From Pseudoflavonifractor capillosus (GTDB lineage: Bacteria; Bacillota; Clostridia; Oscillospirales; Oscillospiraceae), in contig NZ_JACJJE010000018.1 of the NCBI RefSeq assembly GCF_016899775.1, positions 1-59,489 on the forward strand: a stretch of DNA of 59,489 bases, given 5' to 3'. Below, piece by piece: positions 41,493 to 50,403 of this stretch. The notes beneath the pieces were generated by a model. It saw nothing but the letters and a program-made list of their open reading frames with translations, ran no database searches and had not been told where the DNA came from. A program made the translations under genes and the position numbers. Every line of letters starts with the position of its first letter. Position 1 is the first letter of the stretch.

Positions 41493-42832
41493 TGGAACAG
41501 AAATACCGGCGGGAGATGGACCGGGTGGAGCTGTCCCCGGACCAGCGCGCCCGCATTGTCCAGGCCATGGTGGAGGAGCCGCCCCGGAAACAGCGCCGGC
41601 GGCCCCCGGTGCGGCTGCTGATAGCGGCGGCGCTGGTCTGCGGGGTGCTCACCACCTCGGCCCTGGCCCTGTCTCCCGCCCTGCGGGACTACCTGGCCCA
41701 GGCCCTGGGCAGCTTCACCTCCTACAGTCAGGAGCCGGAGGGGGCTGTGGCGGCGGACGAGAAGGTGGAGGTTCGGGTGGTGTCGGCGGTGACCGACCAG
41801 TACCGGATGAAAATTTATGTGGAGGCACAGGACCTGACCGGGGAATATTTTACCGACGACCGCATCCTTATGTGGTGGAAGATTCCGCGGGAGTGGGGAG
41901 GTGCGAGTGTTTCTTCCGTGCCCTATGCCATCGCCTACGACCCGGAGACCCACACCGCCCTCTTTGAGCTGAACCTGAGCGGGTACCAGCGGGCGGAGGT
42001 GAGCGAGGAGCTGGAACTGACGGTAGATTGGATTCAAGCTGGGCAGATGGAAGTGGAGACCACGGAGGCCCTGCCGGTAGAGCTGCTGTCCGACCAGTAC
42101 CTGGAGACCATGACCCTGGACAACGGGAACCTGGTTCTGGTCCCGGAGCAGACCCCCGCGGAGCTGGAGGGAACGGACCTGTTCCGCCTGTCCTCCCTGG
42201 GCTTTGCCCCGGACGGGACCCTCCAGGCGATTTTTGAGCTCTCCCAGGAGCTGGCGGAGGACGACAGCATCCTGCTGGGGAAGAATGAGCTCTCGTTTAC
42301 AGCCCTTGTGGACGGCGAGCTCCCCTTTGGCGAGGATACGGAGTGGGAGCACTACTCCTTCACCTGGAACGGAAGGCCCTATGTGGGCTGCGGTCAGAAA
42401 ATGCCGTTGACTGACAAAGACCGGGTGACACTGAGCAATGTGTCCGGGGGGCTGACGAGACACATTTCGGGCCCCTGGACCATCTCCTTCCCGGTGGAAA
42501 ACATTCCGGTGAAAGAAATCGAACTCACCGGAGACATCGGAGAGTGGTCTTATCCCACCACGTTTGCCATCAGTCCCTTGGGGGCCATGATGACTGGGAG
42601 CATCGACGTGGGTTCCTGGGGCAACGGGCCCTTCGCGGTAATTTATGAGGACGGGACCCGGTTTGAGGATGTTACGGTGAGACACAGCATCTTTACCCCT
42701 GGGGAGCTGTGCGTCCTGGGCAACTGGGAGTTTACCGAGCCACTGGACCTGGACCGGGCTGTCACGGTGGAAATTGGGGACTGGCAAATCCCCCTCACCG
42801 GCCCGGAGGCGGGCGTGGTGCGGCCCCAATAG
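41489..42832 (+). CDS. DUF4179-like membrane anti-sigma protein
   Basis: 447 residues from ATG 41489, overlapping the sigma stop. A short cytoplasmic N-terminus (MMEQKYRREMDRVELSPDQ) is followed by a basic stretch, a single TM helix (LLIAAALVCGVLTTSALAL, ~40-60) and a large outer domain rich in beta strands with a DUF4179-like start (LRDYLAQALGSFTSYSQ). By position and topology it should hold the ECF sigma factor until an outside signal arrives. A long open frame upstream in the same phase is a shadow of the sigma gene. Confidence 0.8.
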   Translation: MMEQKYRREMDRVELSPDQRARIVQAMVEEPPRKQRRRPPVRLLIAAALVCGVLTTSALALSPALRDYLAQALGSFTSYSQEPEGAVAADEKVEVRVVSAVTDQYRMKIYVEAQDLTGEYFTDDRILMWWKIPREWGGASVSSVPYAIAYDPETHTALFELNLSGYQRAEVSEELELTVDWIQAGQMEVETTEALPVELLSDQYLETMTLDNGNLVLVPEQTPAELEGTDLFRLSSLGFAPDGTLQAIFELSQELAEDDSILLGKNELSFTALVDGELPFGEDTEWEHYSFTWNGRPYVGCGQKMPLTDKDRVTLSNVSGGLTRHISGPWTISFPVENIPVKEIELTGDIGEWSYPTTFAISPLGAMMTGSIDVGSWGNGPFAVIYEDGTRFEDVTVRHSIFTPGELCVLGNWEFTEPLDLDRAVTVEIGDWQIPLTGPEAGVVRPQ

Positions 42833-42840
42833 CACAAGAA

Positions 42841-42866
42841 TCCCCCTGGGCAGCGGCCCAGGGGGA
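42841..42866. terminator. Bidirectional terminator between converging genes
   Basis: TCCCCCTGGGC pairs with GCCCAGGGGGA around AGCG. On the plus strand AATTCTTTCTT follows. It serves the anti-sigma gene and ldh. Confidence 0.75.
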
Positions 42867-42880
42867 AATTCTTTCTTCGA

Positions 42881-43828
42881 TTATGAGAGCTCCAGATGCC
42901 CGATGACCTCCTGGAGCTGCTGGGCGGAGGAGAGGAGGGCGGACTTCTCCTGGGGGGCCAGGGGGATCTCCAGCACGGTCTCCACCCCGTCCTGGCCCAC
43001 AATGGCGGGAATGCTCAGGCACAGGTTTTCAAGGCCGTACTCCCCCTCCAGCACCGCCGAGATGGGCAGCATGGCCGACTCGTTTTTTACGATACACTCG
43101 GCGATGCGGGCTACCGCCATGGCGATGCCGTAGTAGGTGGCCCCCTTGCGCTCAATGATCTCATAGGCGCTGTCCCGCACCTCGTGGTAGATGCGGTCCA
43201 GCTCGGCGCGGTAATTTTTCTTCCCCCGCAGCTGGCAGAAGTGGTCCAGGTCCAGGCTGGAGATGTTGGCGCTGCTCCACACCGCCAGCTCGCTGTCCCC
43301 GTGCTCACCGATGATGGCGGCGTGGACGTTCCGGCTGTCCACCCCCAGGTACTGCCCCAGCAGGTATTTTAGGCGGGCGGTGTCCAGCACCGTCCCGGAG
43401 CCGATCACGTGCTTGGCGGGCAGGCCGGACAGCTTCCAGGCGGCGTAGGTGAGCACGTCCACCGGGTTGGACACCACCAGCAGAATGCCCTGGAACAGCC
43501 TCTTGGTGAGCTCCGGGATGATGCTCTTTAAAATGGCCACGTTTTTGTCGATCAGGTCCAGCCGGGTCTCGCCGGGCTTCTGGTTGGCCCCGGCGGTGAG
43601 GATGACCATGGCGCAGTCGGCCACGTCGTCATAGGTCCCGGCGTAGATCTGCATGGAGGCGGCGTAGGGGAGCCCGTGGCTCAGGTCCATGGCCTCCCCC
43701 TCCGCCTTGGCCTGGTTGGCGTCGATGAGCACCAGCTCGGAGTACAGCCCCCGCTGCATCAGGCTGAAGGCGATGGACGACCCCACAAAGCCGCAGCCGA
43801 TAATGGCCGCCTTTCGGACGTTTATCAT
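42881..43828 (-). CDS. ldh: L-lactate dehydrogenase
   Basis: 315 residues. ATG 43828 is chosen; AAAGGAG lies about 11 bases upstream, while the in-frame GTG 43837 would sit against it. NAD motif IGCGFVGSS, substrate loop GANQKPGETRLDL (Gln as in lactate, not malate, dehydrogenases), GSGTVLDTARL and catalytic His in GEHGDSE. It interconverts pyruvate and lactate. It follows the phosphatase gene on the same strand after 90 bases, so its expression could be affected by the element inserted upstream. Confidence 0.92.
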   Translation of the reverse strand: MINVRKAAIIGCGFVGSSIAFSLMQRGLYSELVLIDANQAKAEGEAMDLSHGLPYAASMQIYAGTYDDVADCAMVILTAGANQKPGETRLDLIDKNVAILKSIIPELTKRLFQGILLVVSNPVDVLTYAAWKLSGLPAKHVIGSGTVLDTARLKYLLGQYLGVDSRNVHAAIIGEHGDSELAVWSSANISSLDLDHFCQLRGKKNYRAELDRIYHEVRDSAYEIIERKGATYYGIAMAVARIAECIVKNESAMLPISAVLEGEYGLENLCLSIPAIVGQDGVETVLEIPLAPQEKSALLSSAQQLQEVIGHLELS

Positions 43829-43918
43829 AATGGGCACGCTCCTTTCGTTTCTCCGTGCTATTCTGTCCCATTTTCCGCCGGGACATTCCGGCGGGAGGGG
43901 AAGGAGCGTCCTTCTTCG

Positions 43919-44377
43919 TCAGCCTTCTGTGACGGCGGCCAGCAGTCCCCGGCAGCCGGAGAGCACGTCCTGCCAGGTGGCCTCAAAGTCCCCGGTGTAC
44001 CAGGGATCTGCCACCTCTTGGCCGGATCGGCCGGCGTAATCCAGCATCAGATGGATCTTTTCCCCCGGGTCGCCGCCGCAGATGCGGCGCATATTCCGGA
44101 TGTTGGCCTGGTCCATGCCGATGAGCAGGTCCCAGTCCTCATAGTCCTCCCGCCGCAGCTGCCGGGCCCGCTTGCCCTCACAGCTGATGCCGTGCTGGGC
44201 CAGCTTCCGGCGAGCCGGGGGATAGACCGGGTTGCCGATCTCCTCGGTGCTGGTGGCCGCGGAGGCGATAGAAAACTGGTCCTCCAGCCCCGCCTTTTTC
44301 ACCAGGTCCTTTAAAACGAACTCAGCCATTGGGCTTCTGCAAATATTGCCGTGGCACACAAAAAGTATTTTGGTCAT
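43919..44377 (-). CDS. Low-molecular-weight protein-tyrosine phosphatase (att target gene)
   Basis: 152 residues. ATG 44377 has GAGGAG upstream. Catalytic P-loop VCHGNICRSP (Cys ~8, Arg ~14) and the general-acid loop DPWYTGDF near the end. It dephosphorylates protein tyrosine (or arginine) residues. The codons for the P-loop contain the core GCCGTGGCACAC (plus strand 44348-44359), which recurs at 57584-57595. The first ten codons and the promoter therefore appear to be supplied by the integrated element, while the gene stays intact. Confidence 0.9.
   Translation of the reverse strand: MTKILFVCHGNICRSPMAEFVLKDLVKKAGLEDQFSIASAATSTEEIGNPVYPPARRKLAQHGISCEGKRARQLRREDYEDWDLLIGMDQANIRNMRRICGGDPGEKIHLMLDYAGRSGQEVADPWYTGDFEATWQDVLSGCRGLLAAVTEG
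44348..44359. other. Left attachment core (attL) inside the phosphatase gene
   Basis: GCCGTGGCACAC, within the catalytic-loop codons of the phosphatase. The bases to the right (to ~44450) resemble those right of the second core: AGTATTTT, TTGATATTAC(A/G)GG. Confidence 0.75.
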
Positions 44378-44524
44378 CTTTTTATAACTCCTCATAAGTC
44401 CTGTATTTCTTCTCATATGCTTGATATTACAGGATTTTTCACACTTTTCGTGCAGCCTGAGCTTCCACCTGTTTTGAAGATATCTTCTCGAATCTTCTCA
44501 GGATTTCTCATGTTTTTTCCTGCA

Positions 44525-44549
44525 ATATTGGTAAAGGCGTTGGTAAAGA
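44525..44549. repeat. Integrase arm-like direct repeats, left end of element 1
   Basis: Two copies of TTGGTAAA(G) 12 bases apart, between the int stop and the att core. The same pair is found at 57502-57522 (ATTGGTAAATCATTGGTAAAA), at the right end. Confidence 0.55.
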
Positions 44550-44573
44550 AAGCCGCTTTACCAACGGGCAATT

Positions 44574-45773
44574 TTAGGCGTTCGACACACGCAGCAGTTC
44601 ATCTTTGGCGTCGTCAAACTTCACATGGGTGTAGGTATTCAGTGTTACGCTGATGTCTGCATGGCCCATGATGTACTGCAATGTCTTGGGGTTCATCCCG
44701 GATTTTGCCATGTTGGAACAGAAGGTGTGCCTGCACACATGAGGGGTTACTTTCGGCATCTGGATGCGGTAAATTTTATTATACTTCTGGACAATATGCT
44801 CCAGGTACTTCTCCCAATGAAGGGCTACCATAGGCATATCGTTCTTGTCCAGAAACAGAAAACCAACGTATCCATCTACCATTGGCTCCGCTTTGGGAAC
44901 CGCACGGTTGGCGATGATCCGGCGGAAACAGGATGCTACCTCCTCAGTCATCGGGACATATCGGATACCACTTTCTGTCTTTGGCTGCTGGATCACATAC
45001 TCCATCTGTGATGTCCTCTGCAACTGACGATCTACTTTGATACGCATTTCCTCAAACTCAACATCCTGGATCGTAAGTCCACAGAATTCCGAGATACGAA
45101 GCCCTGTGTGAAAGAGGATATAGATCCCGTCGTAGTATCTGCTGAAATGCTTGTCCTCTTTGATAAATTTCAGAAGATCCCGTTCCTGTTTCCGGCTGAT
45201 GGCTTCTCTCGTCACTGAGTCATTGACGATCACCGATGCCAGCTCAAAACCGAACGGATTCTTGCGGATCAGGTCATCATCCACTGCCATCTGGAATGCC
45301 GGTCTGAGAACACCACGAATCGAATGAATGGAGCTATACCCTCGGCCATCCACCTTCTGAAGCTTGATGAGCCATGCTTTGGCATCCGACAAGCGCACCT
45401 TGTCAATGCGCTGCCTGCCGAACGGTTCTTTTTTCAAGATGTTGATCACCGTCTTGTATCCTGCGACCGTATTATGGCGAACGCCGGTTTTCAGGGACAC
45501 ATATTTTTCCACCAGTTCCAAAACCGTGAGCTTTCCACCGTTGGTTACGATGTGATCGAACAAATCAGCCTCAATCTGCTTTTCCTTTTCTCTCAGGGAA
45601 GACTCTCGCTTTTTCCCCTTGGGCATAGGATCATTTTTATCCAGCCTCCAGCTGTACACATTTTGCTCTTTGCCATCCTCGTCCAGATAGCGGAACCGAT
45701 ACCTCCCATCCTTGCGCTGATACTCGCCTTCTCGCAAAATCCGATTGCGATTGTCTCGTCTTTTTTCACTCAT
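44574..45773 (-). CDS. int: Tyrosine integrase of element 1 (Tn916 Int-like)
   Basis: 399 residues. ATG 45773 follows AGAGGAGA; the open frame continues upstream without a ribosome site. N-terminal arm-binding domain (GRYRFRYLDEDGKEQ), SAM-like core-binding domain (~100-190) and catalytic domain with Arg in TGLRISEFCGL, HVCRHTF (His-x-x-Arg), GHADISVTLNTY (His and nucleophilic Tyr). It should recombine the core in the phosphatase gene. It has the same length as the integrase at 57776 and is clearly homologous to it. Confidence 0.95.
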   Translation of the reverse strand: MSEKRRDNRNRILREGEYQRKDGRYRFRYLDEDGKEQNVYSWRLDKNDPMPKGKKRESSLREKEKQIEADLFDHIVTNGGKLTVLELVEKYVSLKTGVRHNTVAGYKTVINILKKEPFGRQRIDKVRLSDAKAWLIKLQKVDGRGYSSIHSIRGVLRPAFQMAVDDDLIRKNPFGFELASVIVNDSVTREAISRKQERDLLKFIKEDKHFSRYYDGIYILFHTGLRISEFCGLTIQDVEFEEMRIKVDRQLQRTSQMEYVIQQPKTESGIRYVPMTEEVASCFRRIIANRAVPKAEPMVDGYVGFLFLDKNDMPMVALHWEKYLEHIVQKYNKIYRIQMPKVTPHVCRHTFCSNMAKSGMNPKTLQYIMGHADISVTLNTYTHVKFDDAKDELLRVSNA

Positions 45774-45896
45774 TGAAATCTCTCCTCTAAAAGAAAGGAG
45801 AGCCAGACTTGCACTCTTATCATAGCACAAGTTTGGCTCTCCGTATAGCTTTGCCATGAAGGAATGGCGATCTGCCATCGACTTTTTGAAAGGCTA

Positions 45897-46130
45897 TTAT
45901 ACAGCAGTGGCCTGATCCAGATACCTCTCAAATTTCTCCCGTTTGATCAAAGCACGGTTTCCATTCATCACATAAAAATCCTCATTGGGGTGCTCATCAA
46001 TCAGCATCCGCAGCTTTCCCTCTCCGATATGATAATATCCGGCGGCTTCCTCAATGGTCAGGGTATAGCGGCGCCAGACCGGAATATCCAAACACTTCTT
46101 ACTGCAAGTCATAGTCTTTTCATTTTCCAT
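45897..46130 (-). CDS. xis: Excisionase (Tn916 Xis-like)
   Basis: 77 residues. GGAGGT precedes ATG 46130. Winged-helix excisionase pattern: YTLTIEEAAGYYHIGEGKLRMLI, then FYVMNGNRALIKREKFERYL. It directs the integrase toward excision. It lies 123 bases upstream of int on the same strand. Confidence 0.88.
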   Translation of the reverse strand: MENEKTMTCSKKCLDIPVWRRYTLTIEEAAGYYHIGEGKLRMLIDEHPNEDFYVMNGNRALIKREKFERYLDQATAV

Positions 46131-46172
46131 AGGCTACCTCCATAGATCAGAAAGGCCAGGCAAAGGGAACCT

Positions 46173-46385
46173 GCAACGAAGTCCGGCAACGGACTCCGAA
46201 AAACCTGCAACCTATCGTCTGGCCATCGTTTCTTACTTTTCAGATTTTCTTGTGAAATCTCGTTGCTTTCGTTGTCAGAGAACAGATACCTACCAAAAAG
46301 CCTAGCTTTACGGGTATTTATCGTATCAATACCTCCACTTTTGCGGCAACAAAGTCAGCAACCAGCCGACAACCTACTGGGCAAC
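46173..46385. repeat. Iteron-like GCAAC repeats between xis and the VapE-like gene
   Basis: About nine copies of GCAAC/GACAAC or its complement. Four are in a row at 46345-46385 with starts 11-12 bases apart (GGCAAC, AGCAAC, GACAAC, GGCAAC), three at 46172-46211, and an inverted pair at 46261-46275. One helical turn spacing suggests binding by a replication or excision protein. No gene lies in 46131-46397. Confidence 0.5.
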
Positions 46386-46397
46386 AAGCCCTGTAAA

Positions 46398-47783
46398 TCA
46401 GGCAATCCACTCCTTTGGCAGCTCCAGCTGACGGACTTCTTCCTCGCTCAGCTCCACAAATCCACCTTCGTTGTCGGTCAGTTCGTTGCCGGAAATCTCC
46501 CTTTCCCAGCCACGCTGACGCCCATATCCAGCAAACATCCGGGGGTTAGAGAAGGGCTTCCAGCCCGTCACCACCGTGTTCATGATCTCGTTGATGTTGT
46601 GCAACTGCCAACGCTTCGGCTCCTCAAAGGCGTGTCCCAACGCTTCCTTGAATAGCTGCTTGGAGCAGACCACATTGCCGGTGTAGTGTTCCAGAAACCC
46701 CTGAATCTGCCCAGCCTCAGTGTCCTCCGGCATGAAGTCCTTCTGAACCTCCACCAGCTGCTTCTGAATCTCCTTTGAAAACTTCATGGAATACTCTCCG
46801 CTGCGGTAAATGGTCATAGCCTCCGCCCATACCTGCAACAGATATTCTCTGGAAGCGGCTTCGTCCTCCAGAATGTGAACCTCAGCTTTCTCCGGGTAAA
46901 TCATCACCGGCAGGAACCGACGATTTCCGGCCCGGTCAAGGGGGAGGAAGTCCAGCGTGTTGGAGGAACCACCGAACACACACTGCCGCAGTCGGTCTTT
47001 GGGCTGGGTCTCATAGGGCGTGCGGTAGGTTTCCTTTTGGCGGCTGATAAAGGAGCGGATCTCCTCGATGCTCTTGGCGTTACTGGTGGCCAGCATCTCC
47101 GACATCTCGATAATCCAGTGGCCTTGCAGCTTGGCAAACACCTTGTCATCATCCAGCTTTTTTAGGTCATCAGAGAACCACTCATCCTGTATAGCCAGGA
47201 AGCGAAAGAAGGTGGACTTTCCAGCTCCCTGACCGCCCACCAGACAGAGCAGCTCCTCATACTTGGAACCCGGATGGAACACCCGGCGGATGGCTCCCAG
47301 CAGGAAGTGCTTGAGCATTTCTTCCACATAGTTGCTCTCGTCTGCCCCCAGAAAATGATGCAGACAAGAGCGTATCCGGGGCTTGCCGTCCCACGCCAGA
47401 CTGTTCAGAACATCCTGAATGGGGTGATAGCAGTTTTCGTTTGCTACGATGGAGAGCGCCGCCATCAGCTTCTTTTCGCTGGTCAAACCGTAGTTCTGCT
47501 CAAAGTAAAGGAGCAGATATTTGACATCGGTATCGGTCAAGGCGCTGGTGCTTCTGCGCCAACCCAGATCCCTCACAATATCCACACGGTCGGTCAGCAG
47601 ATTCAGCCGGATAGCACCCCGCAAAAGCGGATCTTGGCAGAACACCGTGCGGCAATTTCCAATGGTGTTGGCCGGTTGTCCTTTCTCGGTGACGGAGAGA
47701 TTTTCCCGCACCTGCTCAACGGTCAATTCCACGCTTTCGATCTGCCGGGTTGCAGGCACTAAACTCTGCGATTCGCTGTTCAA
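46398..47783 (-). CDS. VapE-like replication ATPase
   Basis: 461 residues. TTG 47783 follows AGGAGGTGAG. Virulence-associated E family: N-terminal helices, P-loop VGGQGAGKSTFFRF (~180-193), Walker-B-like HWIIEMSEM, and GSSNTLDFLPLDRAGNRRFLPV as in the family. VapE proteins in integrative elements and satellites act as helicase/primase-like replication proteins. Iteron-like repeats just downstream of the gene may be its target. The usual N-terminal primase part is absent, so it is the short form. Confidence 0.85.
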   Translation of the reverse strand: MNSESQSLVPATRQIESVELTVEQVRENLSVTEKGQPANTIGNCRTVFCQDPLLRGAIRLNLLTDRVDIVRDLGWRRSTSALTDTDVKYLLLYFEQNYGLTSEKKLMAALSIVANENCYHPIQDVLNSLAWDGKPRIRSCLHHFLGADESNYVEEMLKHFLLGAIRRVFHPGSKYEELLCLVGGQGAGKSTFFRFLAIQDEWFSDDLKKLDDDKVFAKLQGHWIIEMSEMLATSNAKSIEEIRSFISRQKETYRTPYETQPKDRLRQCVFGGSSNTLDFLPLDRAGNRRFLPVMIYPEKAEVHILEDEAASREYLLQVWAEAMTIYRSGEYSMKFSKEIQKQLVEVQKDFMPEDTEAGQIQGFLEHYTGNVVCSKQLFKEALGHAFEEPKRWQLHNINEIMNTVVTGWKPFSNPRMFAGYGRQRGWEREISGNELTDNEGGFVELSEEEVRQLELPKEWIA

Positions 47784-47838
47784 TGCTTCTCACCTCCTCA
47801 AGAGAAAAGCATCTGATTTCTTCGCAAAATCAGATGCC

Positions 47839-49065
47839 TTAAAGCTCCATATCCTGTTTTTCCTGCTGCTTTTTCCGGTTGGATTCTCTCTGTGCGCTAT
47901 CCTGCTTGGCTTTTTTCAGGAAAGCAAGGATGGATTCCTTGGCCTTTTCCTGAATCTGCTGTTTACCAGCCTGTTTAACCTCCGGCTGCATCAGCTTCTT
48001 CTGGATTTTTGTCAGTGCAGACTGCATGGCATTTTTGATTTTCGAGACGACCCCATCCAATCGGGCGGCAGCATACTCACGCTCTTTTTGCGGAGCTTTC
48101 CGTTCCGGCGAGAGAACCCAGTTTTTCGTTTCTTCCACCAACCGAAGATCCTCCTTGTGGGTTTCCTGCCGGACAGTGTCGGTGACAACCTCCACCGCCT
48201 TGTCATAGGCAATATCCGAAACTTCTTCTACCAGCGTTTCCACATCTTCGATTTTCAGGGTCAGCTCCTCCAGCTTCTGTTCCTGGGCGGCCAGCTGCTC
48301 CTTTTGCTTCATCAGAATGTAGTCCTGCTTCTCCAGATACGCTCGCCCACCATAGGACGGCTCCTGCTCCAGATGCACCCCGTGTTTGCGGCTGATGTCA
48401 AAGAGCAGCGTCCGGCATACTGCATCAAAGGTTTGTTTTCGATTGTTGTGTTTGCCCTTGGGCTTACTCGGATCGGGCAATTCAAAGCCCAGTTCCTCCA
48501 GTGCCTTTTCCTGTTGGGGACACAGCTCCCCATACCGGTTTTTACAGTCAAACACATGGCGTTCATGGATATGGGGCGTGCCCTCATCCAGATGCAGCGC
48601 CCAGTCCAGAATGTGGATATGGGAACCAAAGCGCCGTTCAAACTCCTCATAAAATTCGCTGACGATGAGCGCCAGCGTACCCGGTGGAACGGATTCTTCC
48701 ATGGTGCCGATCTGGTAGATACTTTCCTCCGGGCAGGTCTTGTTGTTTTTCAAAAGATCTTCCACCGTGCGGTTGCGCTCGGTGTGCCGGGTTTTCTCGT
48801 TCCGGGCATTCTGGGCATCCACATGGTCGGAATAATGCTCGTAGTAATACATCCGCTCAATTTCTTCAAAGCTGAAATCCGGCTGTTCCGGGTTCTCCCG
48901 AATTTCCGGGGTAGTGAAACCACGGTAGCAGTCCCAGTACACATTTTTCTTGGCTCGCTGGGCGTCAATGTGTTCGCTGTTTTCCACATCAAACCGGCGG
49001 TCATTGTGCCGGGGATTATAGGTGCCATGCTTGCCGGAGCGTCCGTTATGCCGTGTCAGTTTCAA
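47839..49065 (-). CDS. MobV-type (Mob_Pre) relaxase
   Basis: 408 residues. TTG 49065 (MKLTRHNGRSGKHG) follows GGAGGG. The frame stays open 120 codons further upstream, but those are low-complexity and lack a ribosome site. N-terminal motif with the N/D-rich region YNPRHNDRRFDVENSEHID, then the histidine motif HILDWALHLDEGTPHIH typical of Mob_Pre relaxases. A long C-terminal coiled coil with K/E/Q follows. It should nick the element's oriT for mobilisation by a helper. Confidence 0.88.
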   Translation of the reverse strand: MKLTRHNGRSGKHGTYNPRHNDRRFDVENSEHIDAQRAKKNVYWDCYRGFTTPEIRENPEQPDFSFEEIERMYYYEHYSDHVDAQNARNEKTRHTERNRTVEDLLKNNKTCPEESIYQIGTMEESVPPGTLALIVSEFYEEFERRFGSHIHILDWALHLDEGTPHIHERHVFDCKNRYGELCPQQEKALEELGFELPDPSKPKGKHNNRKQTFDAVCRTLLFDISRKHGVHLEQEPSYGGRAYLEKQDYILMKQKEQLAAQEQKLEELTLKIEDVETLVEEVSDIAYDKAVEVVTDTVRQETHKEDLRLVEETKNWVLSPERKAPQKEREYAAARLDGVVSKIKNAMQSALTKIQKKLMQPEVKQAGKQQIQEKAKESILAFLKKAKQDSAQRESNRKKQQEKQDMEL

Positions 49066-49149
49066 TTTCCATCCCTCCAATCTCTGTTGATTTTCCCGAA
49101 GGGGAGCAGCGGCGAAGCCGTCAAACCTGCGGATTTCTGCGTCAGGTAA

Positions 49150-49345
49150 TACCCAGTATGAATTGACGCAAAGCATCAACTCTCCCTGGGCAAGGCGTTT
49201 CACCCTTGACCCGATGGGGCTGGCTGCCCTCAACCCGCCAATGGGCGTTGCCCCTTGACCCCAACAGGGCGCTGCACCCCTGTACCCAGCACAAAGGGCT
49301 TGCCGCCCTCTGTACTCCTGCCCGGAGAAGCTGACTTCTACCACT
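49150..49345. repeat. GC-rich short repeats upstream of the relaxase
   Basis: Four degenerate units with GGGC(G/T)TGC..CCC in ~25-base steps (49205-49315), in the 424-base gap between the relaxase start and the next gene. Repeats just before a relaxase gene could belong to oriT, but no specific nick site was recognised. The rest of 49066-49489 shows nothing else. Confidence 0.35.
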
Positions 49346-49489
49346 TGTACGGTTTCTGTCAGTTCCTCCGGCTCTGAATGCTCCTTTTGTCGCATTTCCC
49401 GGTATAGGGGATACTGGGATATCACGATACCAATTCACCGCAAAAATACCGGGTGCAGACCCATTATTTTCCTGTGAATTGACCCGATT

Positions 49490-49795
49490 TCAGGCGCTCT
49501 TCTTGTCCGTCTGCAAGACCTGAAATCCGTGCTGTTTGGCGTACTCTCTGGCAGCAGCCAGCCGTTCCTCGCTGTACGGCGGTACCAGACGGATGGACAG
49601 GCGGGACTTGTCCATCACATAGGTCACGCTGCCCTCTGTGGTGCTACGCTCCAACCGGCACAGCTGGGGATACTTGCGGCTGAACTCGGCCAGCCTGCGC
49701 TTCAGATCGGCGTTGAAGGTGTAGATACTGGCGGTGTCCTCCGCCTCGTTCCAGTTGATGATGGTTTCTTTCTCATACTTAGACAGCTTCGTCAT
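49490..49795 (-). CDS. Small conserved mobilome protein (unknown)
   Basis: 101 residues. AGGAGG precedes ATG 49795. The sequence (MTKLSKYEKETIINWNEAED, FNADLKRRLAEFSRKYPQL, RLSIRLVPPYSEERLAAARE) is of the kind often found next to relaxase genes in Firmicutes elements. No catalytic motif seen. It overlaps the preceding gene by 17 bases, indicating coupling. Confidence 0.75.
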   Translation of the reverse strand: MTKLSKYEKETIINWNEAEDTASIYTFNADLKRRLAEFSRKYPQLCRLERSTTEGSVTYVMDKSRLSIRLVPPYSEERLAAAREYAKQHGFQVLQTDKKSA

Positions 49796-50072
49796 ACAGA
49801 TCCTCCTCATAGTCGGTGTTTTCCTTTACCAAACGCAGGCGGCGCTTGGCACGGTAATACTCGTCCATCTCAGCACGGAGCTGATGATAAAAGCCGGTGT
49901 ACCAGCTTTCTGACATCTCCGTTTCCATCTTCCGGGCCAGCTCCAGCATCCGATGTTTGGCCTGAGGGTCAACGGTTAAGGCAGTCAGCCATTTCAGCCG
50001 CGTTACCGTGTTGTGGTGATTGGGACAGGCAAAGGCATACAGCACTTTCTTTTCCCGGATACTCAATTTCAT
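49779..50072 (-). CDS. Small helical mobilome protein (unknown)
   Basis: 97 residues, almost entirely helical and charged (LARKMETEMSESWYTGFYHQLRAEMDEYYRAKRRLRL). AGGAGG lies before ATG 50072. First gene of the small pair before the relaxase; probably a structural or regulatory accessory. No family name can be given. Confidence 0.72.
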   Translation of the reverse strand: MKLSIREKKVLYAFACPNHHNTVTRLKWLTALTVDPQAKHRMLELARKMETEMSESWYTGFYHQLRAEMDEYYRAKRRLRLVKENTDYEEDLYDEAV

Positions 50073-50351
50073 AAAATCAACCTCCTAAAAGTTTATTTTC
50101 TATGTGTTAGTTGCCGGTTTGCCTGCAATCGCTCCTGCCCGGATTTTCCCCGGCGTATTGTCCCTCTTGGTGCGCTCCTGTCATGGCGTCACTTCCCCAA
50201 AGGTCATACCCCTTGCAGACGGTCATTCAATTTTCAAGGTTCTATGTCTCCTGACAAAACTTATTTTACGGAAAAAACAGGCCCTCTCCCGTATATCCAA
50301 AACGATGGAAAACGGTTTGAAACCAGCATATTTCCACGCTTATGGAATCCA

Positions 50352-50360
50352 TGGTATAAT
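50352..50360 (+). promoter_or_regulatory. Extended -10 promoter for the XRE regulator
   Basis: TGGTATAAT at 50352-50360, 43 bases before the start. Apart from this, the gap 50073-50403 shows no gene; the longer open frame through it lacks a ribosome site. Confidence 0.5.
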
Positions 50361-50403
50361 GGTTGAAAAGGGAAGGATTTTCTTGACGAGAGGGGGAATT
50401 TGG

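Noticed and set aside
44348-44377. tRNA gene as the integration target
   Set aside because: No cloverleaf could be built around either core; the core lies in phosphatase codons instead.
49066-49425. 120-codon upstream extension of the relaxase
   Set aside because: No ribosome site at the far start; low-complexity repeats; relaxase homologues begin near the KLTRHNGRSGKHG stretch. Kept only as a possible oriT region.
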